Positions 13,292 to 23,604 of a stretch of DNA of 64,000 bases are shown piece by piece (position 1 is the first letter of the stretch; the number at the start of each line of letters is the position of its first letter). The notes below the pieces were generated by a model. The model was not told the origin of the DNA. It saw nothing but the letters and a program-made list of their open reading frames with translations, and searched no databases. A program made the translations under genes and the position numbers. The stretch is from Orobanche coerulescens. Its lineage: Eukaryota; Streptophyta; Magnoliopsida; Lamiales; Orobanchaceae. The stretch spans positions 19,526,358 through 19,590,357 of the forward strand of contig CM065814.1 of NCBI GenBank assembly GCA_033398695.1. The letters run 5' to 3'.

Positions 13292-13648
13292 TCATAGGTG
13301 GAAAATTAACCTTTGCCTGGACAAAAAGTCTGCGGCCTTGGCGCGGAAGATCGCGTAGGTCGGGGGGATATTCTTCGTAAGATGCCTGAACATAGGCGAA
13401 AAACCATCGAATCCCCCTAGGACCGAGTATAGGGCGATCTCGTCACTCACGGGCTCGCTGTTGAGGATTATCTCATCCACCCGGTCGATGTAGTCTGCAT
13501 CGGATTCGTCTTCCCCTTGCGTGATTTTCATCATGCAGTGGGGACCTTCTGGTCGAGCAACCTTGGTGGCGAAGTACGACGTGAAGTCGTTCGCCAGTTG
13601 ATCAAAGGAGCTGATGGATCGTGGTGGCAATGAGATGTACCACCTATG
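13292..13648 (-). pseudogene. gag: T-prime gag, C-terminal fragment
   Basis: The minus-strand reading frame encodes the C-terminal part of a Ty3/gypsy (Tat-like) gag domain: HRWYISLPPRSISSF, then an F-x-x-YFATK block, QGEDESDADYIDRVDE, and a conserved GGFDGFSPMFRHLTK region, ending in a stop at 13292. It is clearly homologous to the T gag at 19945-21271 but differs at many residues, so it is an older relative. The N-terminal two thirds are missing: the frame runs into the G LTR at 13649, and the longer open frame continuing to 13789 is an accidental fusion. Gag would form the virus-like particle; this fragment cannot. Confidence 0.85.
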
Positions 13649-14158
13649 TGTAACACCCCCGATATATTCATGAATATTACAGCGCCGTAAATCCTTTACG
13701 TAGGAATTTACAAGGCTGAAGAAGAGAAATGACAATAACAAATACCAACTTATGAAATTACTGAAATAAAATACAACAGTCTTGTTCAATACCGAGAATA
13801 CAATTATCCAATGAAGGGTTATTAATACATCACCAAAATTCTAACGTCTTAAACTGATGACGCACTCGAGTACTTATTGAAATAACCAACAAACAACAAA
13901 CAATAAAACCCGGCTGGAACATCACTCTGCACCCTCGTCGTCATGCAGCTCCAGTGGTTGTTTCCCTGCTCTCCTGGATCCTGAACATAAACAAATGTTC
14001 ACCCCCGCAGGGGTTAGCACAACGATGCTAGTACAAGTACAATAATCATACAACAGTGATATAATCAACAATTATATCGTAACAAGTTTCTCCAACGAGA
14101 AAATATCAACAAACATATCATATCATAACAGTTTCCAACATACTGATGGTATTCCAAC

Positions 14159-14306
14159 GATCCAGCGCACACAGCTATAGATTCCCATGATGATCCCGTC
14201 GGACCAACACATGGTGGAACTACCTGTCCAATGATCCAGCGCACACAGCTATAGTTTCCCATGATGATTCCCGTCGGATCAACGCATGGTGGACATATAA
14301 TCACAA
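14159..14306. repeat. 74-bp tandem duplication in G LTR
   Basis: Two adjacent copies begin GATCCAGCGCACACAGCTAT, at 14159 and 14233, and each ends near a CATGGTGGA block, with a few substitutions. Confidence 0.85.
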
Positions 14307-15072
14307 CACATTTACATAATACAATCACATCATAACTGTCATAATATAAACAATTCTAATTAGAGTACTTGCCTCGGTTCGTTGACAAGAATAAAACTTC
14401 CACGAATAACGTCCTAATTTAGATATCGGTCACTCGAACAACCTTGAATAACACAATTACCAATAATCCGTTCAATACACGTATCAAACACGAATATAAT
14501 GAACTCAATACGTCGATACGATTAAACCAAAATCATTGGGGCATTATATCGAACACTTTGTGGCCAAACTTCGATTGTTTATAACCAAACCTCAAAAATA
14601 CCAACATCAAATTCCCAAGAAGTGTTTCAAACCAACAAAACATCTTCAATACGATCAATAATCCATCATGAATATCCAAAATCGTGATTTCAACAACAAT
14701 TAATCGAAAACCCCCAAATCCAACTCAACATTCAAAGTGTTCTTAAATAATCCTTCAATAATCCAATGAATAATCAAACATATCCATAATCATACGTATA
14801 TCACTTCATACAACATGATCTTAACATCCAAAACATCATATCTCAACACAAAATCGAAATCCAAGATGTTGAAGAAATTACCTCATGAAGATCCAAGCAC
14901 TTTGATCCGAAGAACACGCGTTAGATCGACTATCCGGGCTTCATGATCGAACGGAAATGAAGAAAATCAAACCCTCAAGTGATGGATGATAAAAAGTATC
15001 TCCCCTCAAGCTCTCTCTCTCGAAGGTTGAAGAAGATGGAAGAAATGAGCTGAATCTCGCTCAAAAAACACA

Positions 15073-15390
15073 ATTATAGTGTTGACTGCACTGTGTGCCG
15101 TGGCCCAGCCGAAGTGTGCCGCGGCACAGGGCCAAATCTGTCGGCAGTAACTCGGTAGTGTGCCGCGGCCCCGTCGGCATGTGCCGCGGCACAAGGTACA
15201 GACGGGTTTGGCCGAAAATGCAACACGAGTGTGCTGCGGCCCGGACGGGTGTGCCGCGATAGTGACTCGGCAGTGTGCCGCGGCCCTTCCGGCATGTGCC
15301 GCGGCACAAGGTACAGAGTGCTCGGCCAAAAACTGGAAAATGTGTGTGTCGCAGCGCACACTCCTTGTGTCGCGGCCCACACCCCCCTTG
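15073..15390 (-). promoter_or_regulatory. G LTR palindrome array, probable U3 promoter region
   Basis: About ten copies of TGTGCCGCGGCACA or half-site variants lie between about 15097 and 15390. A weak TATA-like TATAAT on the minus strand follows at 15073-15078. The perfect forms are fully self-complementary. A T-rich, CTTC-rich leader follows downstream on the minus strand. The TATA assignment is uncertain. Confidence 0.55.
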
Positions 15391-15785
15391 GGTCCAAAAA
15401 TGATGAAAAATGATCCGGGAAGAGAATAAAAGCAATAGGAATCAATATTTGGGAAACAATAACACGAAATGGAAGTACAGAAACCCTAAAACGGTGGTTC
15501 CAAGCAATGATTACAAGGGTTCGCCAAACAAAACACAATTTGAACAATGAGGAGATTAGAGATGACATGAACTCCAACGTCAACATCGACTAATGAATCA
15601 ATTATAACAATCAAGATAATACTCTTGTCTCGATTCCCGAGTAAGGTTGAAACAATGAACAATATCGATACACAACTCGAAGTTATTCCGACGGTGAACA
15701 CGGATGAATGACTATTAACAAGTGAAAAAATTACATGGTGACAATTATCGAATGATAAATGACTGAATTACAACCGGGTATTACA

Positions 15786-15802
15786 TACACCCCCCTTAAA
15801 AG
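15786..15802 (-). other. Polypurine tract of G
   Basis: The minus strand reads CTTTTAAGGGGGGTGTA directly before the 3' LTR start TGTAATACCC. This is the standard second-strand primer site of chromoviruses. Confidence 0.9.
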
Positions 15803-15818
15803 AGTTTTGTCCCCAAAA

Positions 15819-16625
15819 CTAAGGGTCAAACAACTCGGGATAACTCTCCGGCATACTATTCTCGGTTTCCCAAGTAGCCTCTTCGATTTCGTGTCTAGAC
15901 CACTGAATTTTGACCAAGACGATTGGTTTGTTCCTCAACTGTTTAACTCGACTTTCGAGTATCTTGACCGGTCTTTCTTCAAACGTCCCATACTGAGCGA
16001 CTTCGATCTCCCCAAAATCAATGACATGATTAGGGTCCGGTATATACCTCCGTAACTGGGATATGTGGAACACATTATGAACATGGAACAATGACGGCGA
16101 CAATGCCAATCTGTATGCCAACTCTCCAACTCTCTCAAGGATTTCAAATGGTCCGATATATCTCGGACTCAGCTTTCCTTTCCTTCCGAAACGAAAGATT
16201 CCTCGAGTAGGGGAAACCTTTAAAAGCACGTGGTCTCCCGTACTGAACTCCAAAGGGCGACGGCGTACGTCTGCATAAGATTTTTGGCGACTCTGGGCGG
16301 TCAACAGCCTTTCACGAATCAAGGCTATCTTCTCCCGAGTCTGTACGATCAACTCTGGTTCTGTCCCGATTAAGTCTGATGAATCATCCCAACATAGGGG
16401 CGATCTACATCTCCTCCCGTATAATGCCTCAAACGGTGCCATCTTAATAGAAGCATGCCAACTATTGTTGTAAGTAAATTCAATCAACGGTAGATGAATT
16501 TCCCAATCGTTTGACCAATCTAAGGCACAGGCTCTTAGCATGACTTCCACCATTTGAATGGTCCTTTCGGATTGTCCGTCATTCTGCGGGTGATAAGCTG
16601 TACTGAAGTTCAATTCGGTCCCCAA
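15819..16625 (-). pseudogene. pol: G integrase C-terminal half plus chromodomain
   Basis: Minus-strand frame of about 268 codons. It opens just after the second catalytic Asp region and contains the third catalytic position in AYHPQNDGQSERTIQ (the Glu of the DD35E triad), then the conserved EALYGRRCRSPLCW block and the GPFEILERVGELAYRLALP-like GPY/F module. The C-terminal 55 residues (ILESRVKQLRNK, IQWSRHEIEEATWE) are a chromodomain of the Tekay/Del type, thought to steer integration toward heterochromatin. The N-terminal half of the same integrase is at 58577-59434; the D array separates them. It ends just before the polypurine tract, as expected for the last pol domain. Confidence 0.93.
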
Positions 16626-17199
16626 TGTATCCGCAATTTTCGATTTCCGGTAATTTCTTTTTTTCGGTCGGAGACCGTTTTGACGACTCGCTCATGACCG
16701 TTTCGTCATTTTGAGAATGATTAATTCTACACTTTTTGACATCCGAGTTCGTTTCGGTGTCGTTTTGTTGAGTTCCGTGCTTTTTAGCGACTTTTCCGCA
16801 CTTGAGTTCGATTCTTGCGAATCTCGTTCGAAACTGCTGTTTCGAGTTTCTTGTAAGTCCGTTTAACTTTGTTAGACGTGTTGTGAACTTCGGTTTGATT
16901 ATTCGATCACGTATCGTGATTTCCGGGCGTTTTGGGCCATTTTGTAATTTCTTGAAAGTTACGGGTATCCGTATCTGTAATTGTTGTCTCGACCCGTTTC
17001 TTGGTCGCGTATGATTAATTATGGTATTATGTTTTCATTTCGGGTCGTTGATTTTGTCCGCGAACTTTTCGTCGTGTTCGTTCCGTACGTTTTCGGAAAT
17101 CGAGTCGTCGAGCCCTGGTGTTCGAGCACTGGCCGGACGGTTGCGGGACTGGCCGAACGATTACGGGCACCAGGCGGACGGGTGCAGCAGGAACCGGCG

Positions 17200-17516
17200 T
17201 AGCGCACGCTACGGCCGGAAGGCTGCGCGCGCTAACCGGCAGGTGTAGCGCACGCTATCGGCTGGCCTAACGCACGCTATCACGTCTGGACAGTGGAGTC
17301 CTGGGGTTCTGGAATCGGTCAGGCTCGGCAGGTAGCCCACGCTACTGTTGGGCATTGCGCACGCTACGACCGGCAGGTAGCGTGCGCTACAGCTGGAAGG
17401 CTGCGCACGCTACCTGGACGAGCAGTCTAGTCCAGTAGGTCACTGGATTGCGGCCTGGGCCGATAGCGCACGCTAGCTCGGCAGCCTAGCGCGCGCTAGT
17501 CCGGCCCAGTATAAAT
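17200..17516 (+). promoter_or_regulatory. D LTR promoter: palindrome array and TATA box
   Basis: About ten copies of TAGCGCACGCTA, its complement TAGCGTGCGCTA, or close variants lie between 17200 and 17498; the last is the perfect palindrome TAGCGCGCGCTA (17487-17498). Twelve bases on is TATAAAT (17510-17516). The CA/TG forms look like the perfect palindrome with its central CpG deaminated on one strand. Function as a promoter is inferred from the TATA box and its U3 position. Confidence 0.65.
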
Positions 17517-17536
17517 GTGACAGAGCAGTCACATTT
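17513..17536 (+). repeat. Short inverted repeat just after the D TATA box
   Basis: The arms AAATGTGAC and GTCACATTT are separated by AGAGCA. The same inverted repeat stands at the same place in all four D LTRs (near 640, 41770 and 56160). It lies near the expected transcription start, so it could form a hairpin in the 5' end of the RNA or be a dimeric protein site. Confidence 0.7.
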
Positions 17537-18064
17537 CATCTCGTTTTTCATTTCCTTCCTTCTCCGTCCGCGGCTGGCGATTCATGGGTGCCGAAGCCAT
17601 GTTGTTTAACAACAAATCCATGAAGTTGTTGAGTTCATAACATCAATCAATCATCCGTTATCATCCTTTGATCCAGCGAATCAAGGTAATCTTCCTTAGA
17701 ACCCTAATTTCTTGAATTTGGGGGTTTTTGCATTTTTGTCCGATTCGTTCCGTGTTGTTGATTAATTCATGATGGGTATGATTAATCTTGGTAGTATTCT
17801 TGTGTTTAACATCATTTAATCCATTGTTCTTCGTCGAATCGAAGTATATTTCTTGATTTTTTTCGAATTGACTTTTTGGGGGATTTGTCCCCGATCTCGT
17901 TTTTCATCCGTTTTCGATGGATCGATTATGCTTAAATGATGTTGTTAAACATATTCTATGGATTGTATATCCATATTTCAACTTGGAATTCCGTTTTCGT
18001 GTTTTGTCGGGACGAATCGTGTTCTTGGCCGTTTTGGGGAAAACACTTGAACATTCGTCGTTCA

Positions 18065-19263
18065 TGTTGTTGCCCAAAATATTTATTAATACTGCTGGAA
18101 GACGGACAACAAACAACAATTGCGGGAGCACTTCCGAGAGAAGATAAATAATACAAGATTTGCCGGGTTTGTTAGGCCCGGGCTTGAATGCTCTCGCGAG
18201 ATGATATTAATACAAATATTCGTGGATACAAGTATTAATGAGAGAAATCTAAATACAATGAGTGTAAAAAGACTCTGTTAATCCGGCTCTTGAGCGAAGC
18301 TCGGTGTTCTTCATCCCTGCCGATCGCTTGCCGGATGAGAGAGGCCGGGAGAAGAAGGACCGAATGATAGCTATTGCAAAGAGTTGGAGATAGCCAAGTG
18401 CTGGGAGTTTTGCTTCTGTATAGTGTGAAATCCGAAGGAAGTTGAAGAAGAATCCAAGTGCAGGGAGCCTTGTATATATAGGGGCAGCCGGGTCTTGTCC
18501 TCTGGCGGGTGATCGCCTTCCGGCCATTATAATAATGGGGCGATCGTCCGCCGGCCAATATTATAATGGGGCGATCACTCGGGCTGTCGGGCTAGAGTCC
18601 AAGGGAGAGGCTGGCGCCAGCTGGGCGGTCCAATGAAGAGCCAGCACGCGTCCGGAGTCAGTGTCACATGCGGCCCTACTGACAGCTTTCGGCGGACTCA
18701 CTGTCACATGCGGCCCTATTGACAGCTTTCGGCGGAATAACTGGCACATGCGGCCCTACTGACAACTTTCGGCGGCTTGTCGGCTGGTGGAAAGATTCCG
18801 CCAGGCTGTGGTCAATGATCCGAGATTCGCGGATCTTGTCTCGGTTCTTGCACGTGGTGCCAGTCTTGAGGCTCGGCCTTTGCCGATTGGATGGCCATCG
18901 GTGCTGATCGACATGAGGCGGTCGTCTCTAGCTGGTCATCAGAGGTTGCCATCGGCCAGTTGCTGAGGGTCGGCATTAGTCGGTCACCAAGGGTCGGTCG
19001 GCAGATGCCGAGGGATGGTCGTCCGCTTGTCGGTCGCCAGGAGTCGGTCGCCGAGTACCTAGAGACGATCGTATTTGATGTCGATCGCTCGGCACCGGGA
19101 CTTGTCCTGGGACCTTCGGTTGGCCGATTTAGCTTGTCCGTTGGGCTAAGGCTAGGCTGCCTGGTCGCTGATCGGCAGTTCTGCCTTGGCTGCTCGGCAG
19201 TGACTCGGTCGCCCGATCTCCGAGGCGATCGCCGGTCGGAGAGTGTTAATTCTTGACATAACA
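18065..19263 (-). mobile_element. T 3' LTR (minus sense)
   Basis: Starts (minus) TGTTATGTCAAGAATT and ends GGGCAACAACA; about 1.2 kb. Next to it at 19264-19280 is a polypurine tract (minus GCAAGCTGGGGGGTAAT), so this is the 3' LTR. On the plus strand an open 121-codon frame (18891-19256) is antisense to U3 and is not considered a gene. Confidence 0.9.
18471..18782 (-). promoter_or_regulatory. T LTR promoter: TATA box, GATCGCC motifs, 40-bp triple repeat
   Basis: A TATATATACA box lies at 18471-18480 (minus). Upstream are repeated GATCGCC/GGCGATC sites and two copies of a CATTATAATATTGG-like block, then three 40-bp repeats beginning GTCACATGCGGCCCTA at 18663, 18703 and 18743 (plus reading). 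The same order is seen in every full T LTR. Confidence 0.65.
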
Positions 19264-19944
19264 ATTACCCCCCAGCTTGCTCCTATGTTGAAGACATGGG
19301 GTGAGGTGGTTCTTGCTGGCGATCGTGTAAGGATGAGGACGGGCGATCTTTGCTGAGCTGACTTAGGATTCGGACTTGGGCTATCATGGTCGATTGGCTA
19401 GCTATCTTTCGGTCTTGTACCTGCAAAAACAACATTGGCCGATCCCCCACGGAAACTTGGTGGTTTCGCTTGTTTGAGGAATCGTGCACAGTCGCGGAGA
19501 TCGATGGACCGACTCCATGACCGTGTCTTGGTGCGCGAAGACATTGAGTGTCTCGTGACTCACTTTATTATGAGGGTCCTCTGTTAGGCTGTGCCTCGCC
19601 TCGTATTTAAACGAAGGGCGTGCGGTCTCGGTCTAGAGGAGTCCTTGCGCGGGGCAGCGTCAGATGAATCAACTCCACGCCCGCGGCTTGTTAGCTCTGC
19701 TTCCACCTCGGCCAGCCACGGAGATGGCCGACCTCGACGGTGTATGTTGAGATGGGGGTAATGGAACGTGTCCACTGATTAATTTTGGAGAGCCCTCAGA
19801 CTACGCCGGCCTCGTCTTTAAACGAAGGGCGGGCGATCTAGGCCGAAAGGGACCTTGCATGACCGAAGCAGCCGGTTCCATCGACTGCCAGGACCATGGC
19901 TTTATGATGTGCGGCGGAGGCGATCGCGAGCCTTAGTCCCTCAT
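19264..19944 (-). mobile_element. T interior, 3' non-coding part
   Basis: Between the gag stop and the polypurine tract. It contains two diverged copies of a block with CCTCGTATTTAAACGAAGG or similar (about 19595 and 19805) and GGCGATCG-rich stretches. No protease, RT, RNase H or integrase motif is present. Confidence 0.75.
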
Positions 19945-21271
19945 TTAAAATGGACTGTAGGCGGTGAGCGAGTCCTCCGGCTCTGCTGGATAGTAGCGAT
20001 CGGGCCGGGAGACTGGAGGTCGTCGCGCGGGCGCCGATCGCTCTACTCCTAGGCTAAGAAGAAGCCTTTGCCTGGACAGGAAATCTGCGGCTCTAGCCCG
20101 GAAGGCTGCGTAGGTCGTCGGTTGGGTCTTCGTGAGATGCCTGAACATAGGCGAAAAACCCTGAAACCCTCCTAGGACCGCGTAGAGGGCGGTCTCATCG
20201 CTTACGGGTTCGCCGTTGAGGATGATCCCGTCTACCCGGTCGATGTAGTCCGAGTCGGACTCTTCTTCTCCCTGCTTGATTTGCATCATGCGAAGGCGAC
20301 CTTCAGGCCGGACGACTCTGGTGGCGAAGTACTCCGTGAAGACGTGCGCCAGCTCGTTAAAGGAGCCAATGGACCGAGGTGGCAATGAGGTGTACCACCG
20401 GTGGGCGAGGTCGTCCAGCGTCAGAGGGAACATTCGGCACCGGGTCGCGTCCGATGCCCCACACCCGGTCATGTAGATGTTGAACTTGTTCAGGTGTGTT
20501 TGGGGGTCCGATCGCCCCTCGTACACGGGAGTTTGAGGAGGAGCGATCTTGTGCTGCACCGGGGCGAGCTCGATGTTGATCGCGAGCGGCTCGCTTGGCT
20601 CGGCGATCGGCTTCATGGCGCCTGCCCTGGATTGCAGGAGCGCCTTCATGTCGTCGATCTGACGTTGCATCGCAGCCATCGCCGTGGCTCGGTCGCTCGC
20701 TGATCGGCTTTGGGAGCGGGAGCCGAGGCGATCGTGTACCGATCTCCGGACTCCGCTGCTGCCGACCTCGGCAATTTGGCGAGGGGGAGCTAGACGGCTG
20801 GGCTGCCTTCTGGGAGCCGGGTAGGCCGATCTCCTGGTGACGGACTCAAACTCCGTCGTCTCGTAGCCGGGCCGGATCGCCCGGCCGCCGTGTCAGTCCG
20901 CCTGTGCAATCGAAGACAGAGGTGCCCCGGCTGCCGAGCGTCTCCTCTTGCGGACGAGAGCCTCCTGGCGATCGCTCGGCCAGTAACGCCTTGAGCTTCC
21001 GCTTGGACTTCCGGCGGGCGACCGAGGGGGTGATAGCAGGGGGCGCGTCTAGAGCACACCGTCGCTCCTTTAGGACGGCCATGACCTCGTCGATCTGTTC
21101 CTTGGTTCGGAGCTGATCGAGCGAGAGGCTTGGGCCGCCGTCCAGGGATGGGATCGAGCGTCTCTGACCGCGGCGGCTGCCTTCCACCATCGGCTGCGGC
21201 TCGGACTGGGACGGAACGGGGGGTCTGGCCGGCTGGTCAGCGGCTTTCTTTGACGCGGAGCCGGAAGACAT
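19945..21271 (-). pseudogene. gag: T gag (frameshifted)
   Basis: The start ATG is taken at 21271 (MSSGSASKKAADQP), which agrees with the two other T copies. The N-terminal part is Ser/Pro/Arg-rich; the C-terminal 240 residues (20679-19945) hold the retrotransposon gag domain: VYEGRSDPQTHLNKF, GASDATRCRMFPLTL, HRWYTSLPPRSIGSF and QGEEESDSDYIDRVD. It looks most like Tat-lineage gag. The frame is lost between about 20850 and 20920, where this copy differs from its duplicates at several CTG/CAG sites, so the break may be a consensus error. No zinc knuckle and no pol follow, as in gag-only (TR-GAG) elements. Confidence 0.88.
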
Positions 21272-21380
21272 GATTTCTGAAGGATTTCTTTGAAGTGCAG
21301 TGAGTGTCACTTCAAGTATATGCCCTGAGAACAGTGAGTGTTCTTCGGGACGGTAGGAATAAAAATTTGAGGGTTGGATC

Positions 21381-21397
21381 TCCTTCCTCTAGCGCCA
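21381..21397 (-). other. Primer binding site of T
   Basis: The minus strand reads TGGCGCTAGAGGAAGGA two bases after the LTR end GCAACAACA. Similar TGGCGC-starting sites occur in Tat and Athila-related gypsy elements. The tRNA species is not assigned. Confidence 0.75.
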
Positions 21398-21399
21398 AT

Positions 21400-21656
21400 T
21401 GTTGTTGCCCAAAATATTTATCCGAAGATTAATACTGCTGGAAGACGGACAACAAACAGCAATTGCGGGAGCACTTCCGAGAGAAGATAAATAATACAAG
21501 ATTTGCCGGGTTTATTAGGCCCGGGCTTGAATGCTCTCGCGAGATGATATTAATACAAATATTCGTGGATACAAGTATTAATGAGAGAAATCTAAATACA
21601 ATGAGTGTAAAAAGACTCTGTTAATCCGGCTCTTGAGCGAAGCTCGGTGTTCTTCG
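21400..21656 (-). mobile_element. T 5' LTR remnant (U5 side only)
   Basis: Matches the first 257 bp (plus reading) of the T LTR at 18065, then stops at GTTCTTCG, within what would be the R/U5 side. It joins directly to the U3 tip of an inverted T LTR at 21657. The identical junction is at 45866/45867, so it predates the tandem duplication. Confidence 0.88.
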
Positions 21657-22140
21657 GTTGTGTCAAGAATTAACACTCTCCGACCGGCGATCGCCTCGGA
21701 GATCGGGCGACCGAGTTACTGCCGAGCAGCCAAGGCAGAACTGCCGATCAGCGACCAGGCGGCCTAGCCTTAGCCCAGCGGACAAGTTAAATCGGCCAAC
21801 CGAAGGTCCCAGGACAAGTCCCGGTGCCGAGCGATCGACATCAAATACGATCGTCTCTCGGTACTCGGCGACCGACTCCTGGCGACCGACAAGCGGACGA
21901 CCATCCCTCGGCATCTGCCGACCGACCCTTGGTGACCGACCAATGCCGACCCTCAGCAACTGGCCGATGGCGACCTCTGATGACCAGCTAGAGACGACCG
22001 CCTCATGTCGATCAGCGCCGATGGCCATCCAATCGGCAAAGGCCGAGCCTCAAGACTGGCACCACGTGCAAGAACCGAGACAAGATCCGCGAATCTCGGA
22101 TCATTGACCACAGCCTGGCGGAATCTTTCCACCAGCCGAC
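21657..22140 (+). mobile_element. Inverted T LTR, first part (U3)
   Basis: Starts GTTGTGTCAAGAATT, the T U3 tip lacking its first T. It continues to CCGAC (22136-22140), where Athila E is inserted, and resumes at 31965. Confidence 0.9.
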
Positions 22141-23586
22141 TGATCGCTTGGATTCGCGTAGTATGGTTTTCAAATCCGATCAATTTTAAAATTTGTAAAA
22201 CCTCGGAGTATTTCCAAGGTGTCGAACCCAAGGGAATTGATGTGTCGAAAATAAAGGAATTAACTCTACTCAAAATTTGACTGCTATTTAGGAATCCGAA
22301 AAATTGTTTTGATTCTAATTATCTAATTTTAAAAATCGAAGAACAAAAATTAAATAAAAGATGAAATATCTAAATTAAGCAAATAAAGCAAATTAGCAAG
22401 ATAAAATCACAAGTCGAAAGGTAATTGATCCTAGGGTAGTATCATCTAATTGAGTTCACACAATCCATTCACTTGATTCCTTCTCCCCAAAATTTAATTC
22501 AATCCTAGAAATAATCACTCTCGATCTAGAATTCTGTCAAGGCAACCTAGAAAGATAGTTAATTAAAACCCTTTTCGCCTGTGGCTCAAAGAATTAAAAT
22601 CACTTAAAAGCACCAACTTATTTATCTATGATTTATCTTTCTCCGCTAGGTCTCAAGATAAAATCATATTGTGTGTCAAGTATTTCCACTAATCAATTAC
22701 TCCTTCCGGACAAAATCAATTAGCTAACATGCATCGATTAAGGGCCCTTTAATCTAACATGAGATTTAACACAACTTGAACACGAGCCTAGGATGAAAGG
22801 TCAAAAGGTAATCAAAAGAACATCATGTGATCATCAATTAAAATTACTAACCCTAGAATCAATCAATGAATTAGCCAGACATAATTGAAATCAAACAAGA
22901 AATTGATGAAGAATGCATATTATTAATATGAAAAGAGAGATTACAACCCTTATGGATGAACTCCGAGTCTTCAATCTCCCAAAAACAATAATAATTCTCC
23001 TCCAAAAAGTTCTTGCATCAAAGAAATTAATCTTGCTAAAAACTGTAAAAATCTGCTCTAGATAATAAAAGATGAAAAAGGGCTGCTGAAAAGATAGATA
23101 AAAAGATCCCCAAACTAGGTCTAGAATGAGGTTTATATAGCCTAAGGGGTTAAAATCCCGATTAGCCCTAATCTAGGAAATAAATAATATCCAAAAGAGT
23201 CAAAATCCGTCCAAAAACGAGAGCCCGCTGGGAAGCCTTTCGGCCTGGCCTATCGGCCGATAGGCTGGCCGATAGGTGGTTCGTCGATTTCTTCACTCGA
23301 CAGTGCAGAGCTCCTTTCGACGGCCCCCGCCGGCCGATAGCTGGCCGATAGGTCTTCTGCTTGGCGCAAAAATCCGCTTTCTTCGTCCGTTTGACTCGAC
23401 TCTCGGTCCTTTGTCTCGTTTTGGGTCCTTTTGGCTCTAAAACCTGCAAACACACTAAAACCAACCCAAACGCGTAATACGGCTCGACTAATCATAAATA
23501 AGCCAAATACGAGCACATTAATCACGAAACGAGATAAAAACCTAGTATAAAATCCTAGAAATAAGTGGTAAAATTACCACTTATCA
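22141..23586 (-). mobile_element. Athila E 3' LTR
   Basis: 1446 bp with short terminal inverted TGAT/ATCA ends, next to the polypurine tract. Nearly identical to the 5' LTR except for clustered changes at CTG/CAG sites (for example 23041-23090 against 31432-31470), which points to a recent insertion plus probable consensus errors. Confidence 0.93.
23132..23365 (-). promoter_or_regulatory. Athila E 3' LTR promoter: TATA box and CCTATCGGCCGATAGG sites
   Basis: On the minus strand a TATATAAA box (23132-23139) is preceded by clustered copies of the palindrome CTATCGGCCGATAG and its half-sites (about 23235-23365). The 5' LTR copy is at 31510-31740. Confidence 0.65.
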
Positions 23587-23604
23587 AACCCCCCCAAACT
23601 TAAG
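23587..23604 (-). other. Polypurine tract of Athila E
   Basis: The minus strand reads CTTAAGTTTGGGGGGGTT directly before the LTR start TGATAAGTGG. This is a typical Athila arrangement. Confidence 0.92.

Larger units (their letters stand above)
13649..15785 (-). mobile_element. Family G 3' LTR (chromovirus)
   Basis: About 2.1 kb, starting (minus strand) TGTAATACCCGG and ending GGGGGTGTTACA, with the polypurine tract next to it at 15786-15802. The first 480 bp from its 13649 end match the truncated 5' LTR at 62668-63146 with roughly 13 differences by eye (about 97% identity), so the two belong to one element. It was inserted into the T-prime gag; the left flank CTATG may be half of a target duplication, but its partner is lost. 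Non-coding. Confidence 0.9.
16626..18064 (+). mobile_element. D array LTR 1, first half
   Basis: Starts TGTATCCGCAATTTTCG and runs to GTTCA (18060-18064), the left copy of the T target duplication with one G-to-A change from GTTCG. It continues at 32684 after the T composite. It carries private changes not seen in LTR 2 or LTR 3, such as GCCGAAGCC for GACGAAGCC near 17590. Non-coding. Confidence 0.92.

Noticed and set aside
13292..13789. 165-codon ORF as one protein
   Set aside because: The N-terminal 47 residues come from the G LTR and the rest from T-prime gag; the junction is an insertion boundary.
15006..15586. Overlapping Cys/His-rich ORFs in the G LTR
   Set aside because: Produced by the TGTGCCGCGGCACA array read in several frames.
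18249..18527. 92-codon sense ORF in T LTRs
   Set aside because: Starts upstream of the TATA box and spans the expected transcription start, so it is not on a normal transcript; open only by sequence identity among copies.
18891..19256. 121-codon ORF antisense to T U3, open in several T LTRs
   Set aside because: Composition reflects GATCGC/GGTCGG repeats read in one frame; absent from T-prime; no domain or start context.
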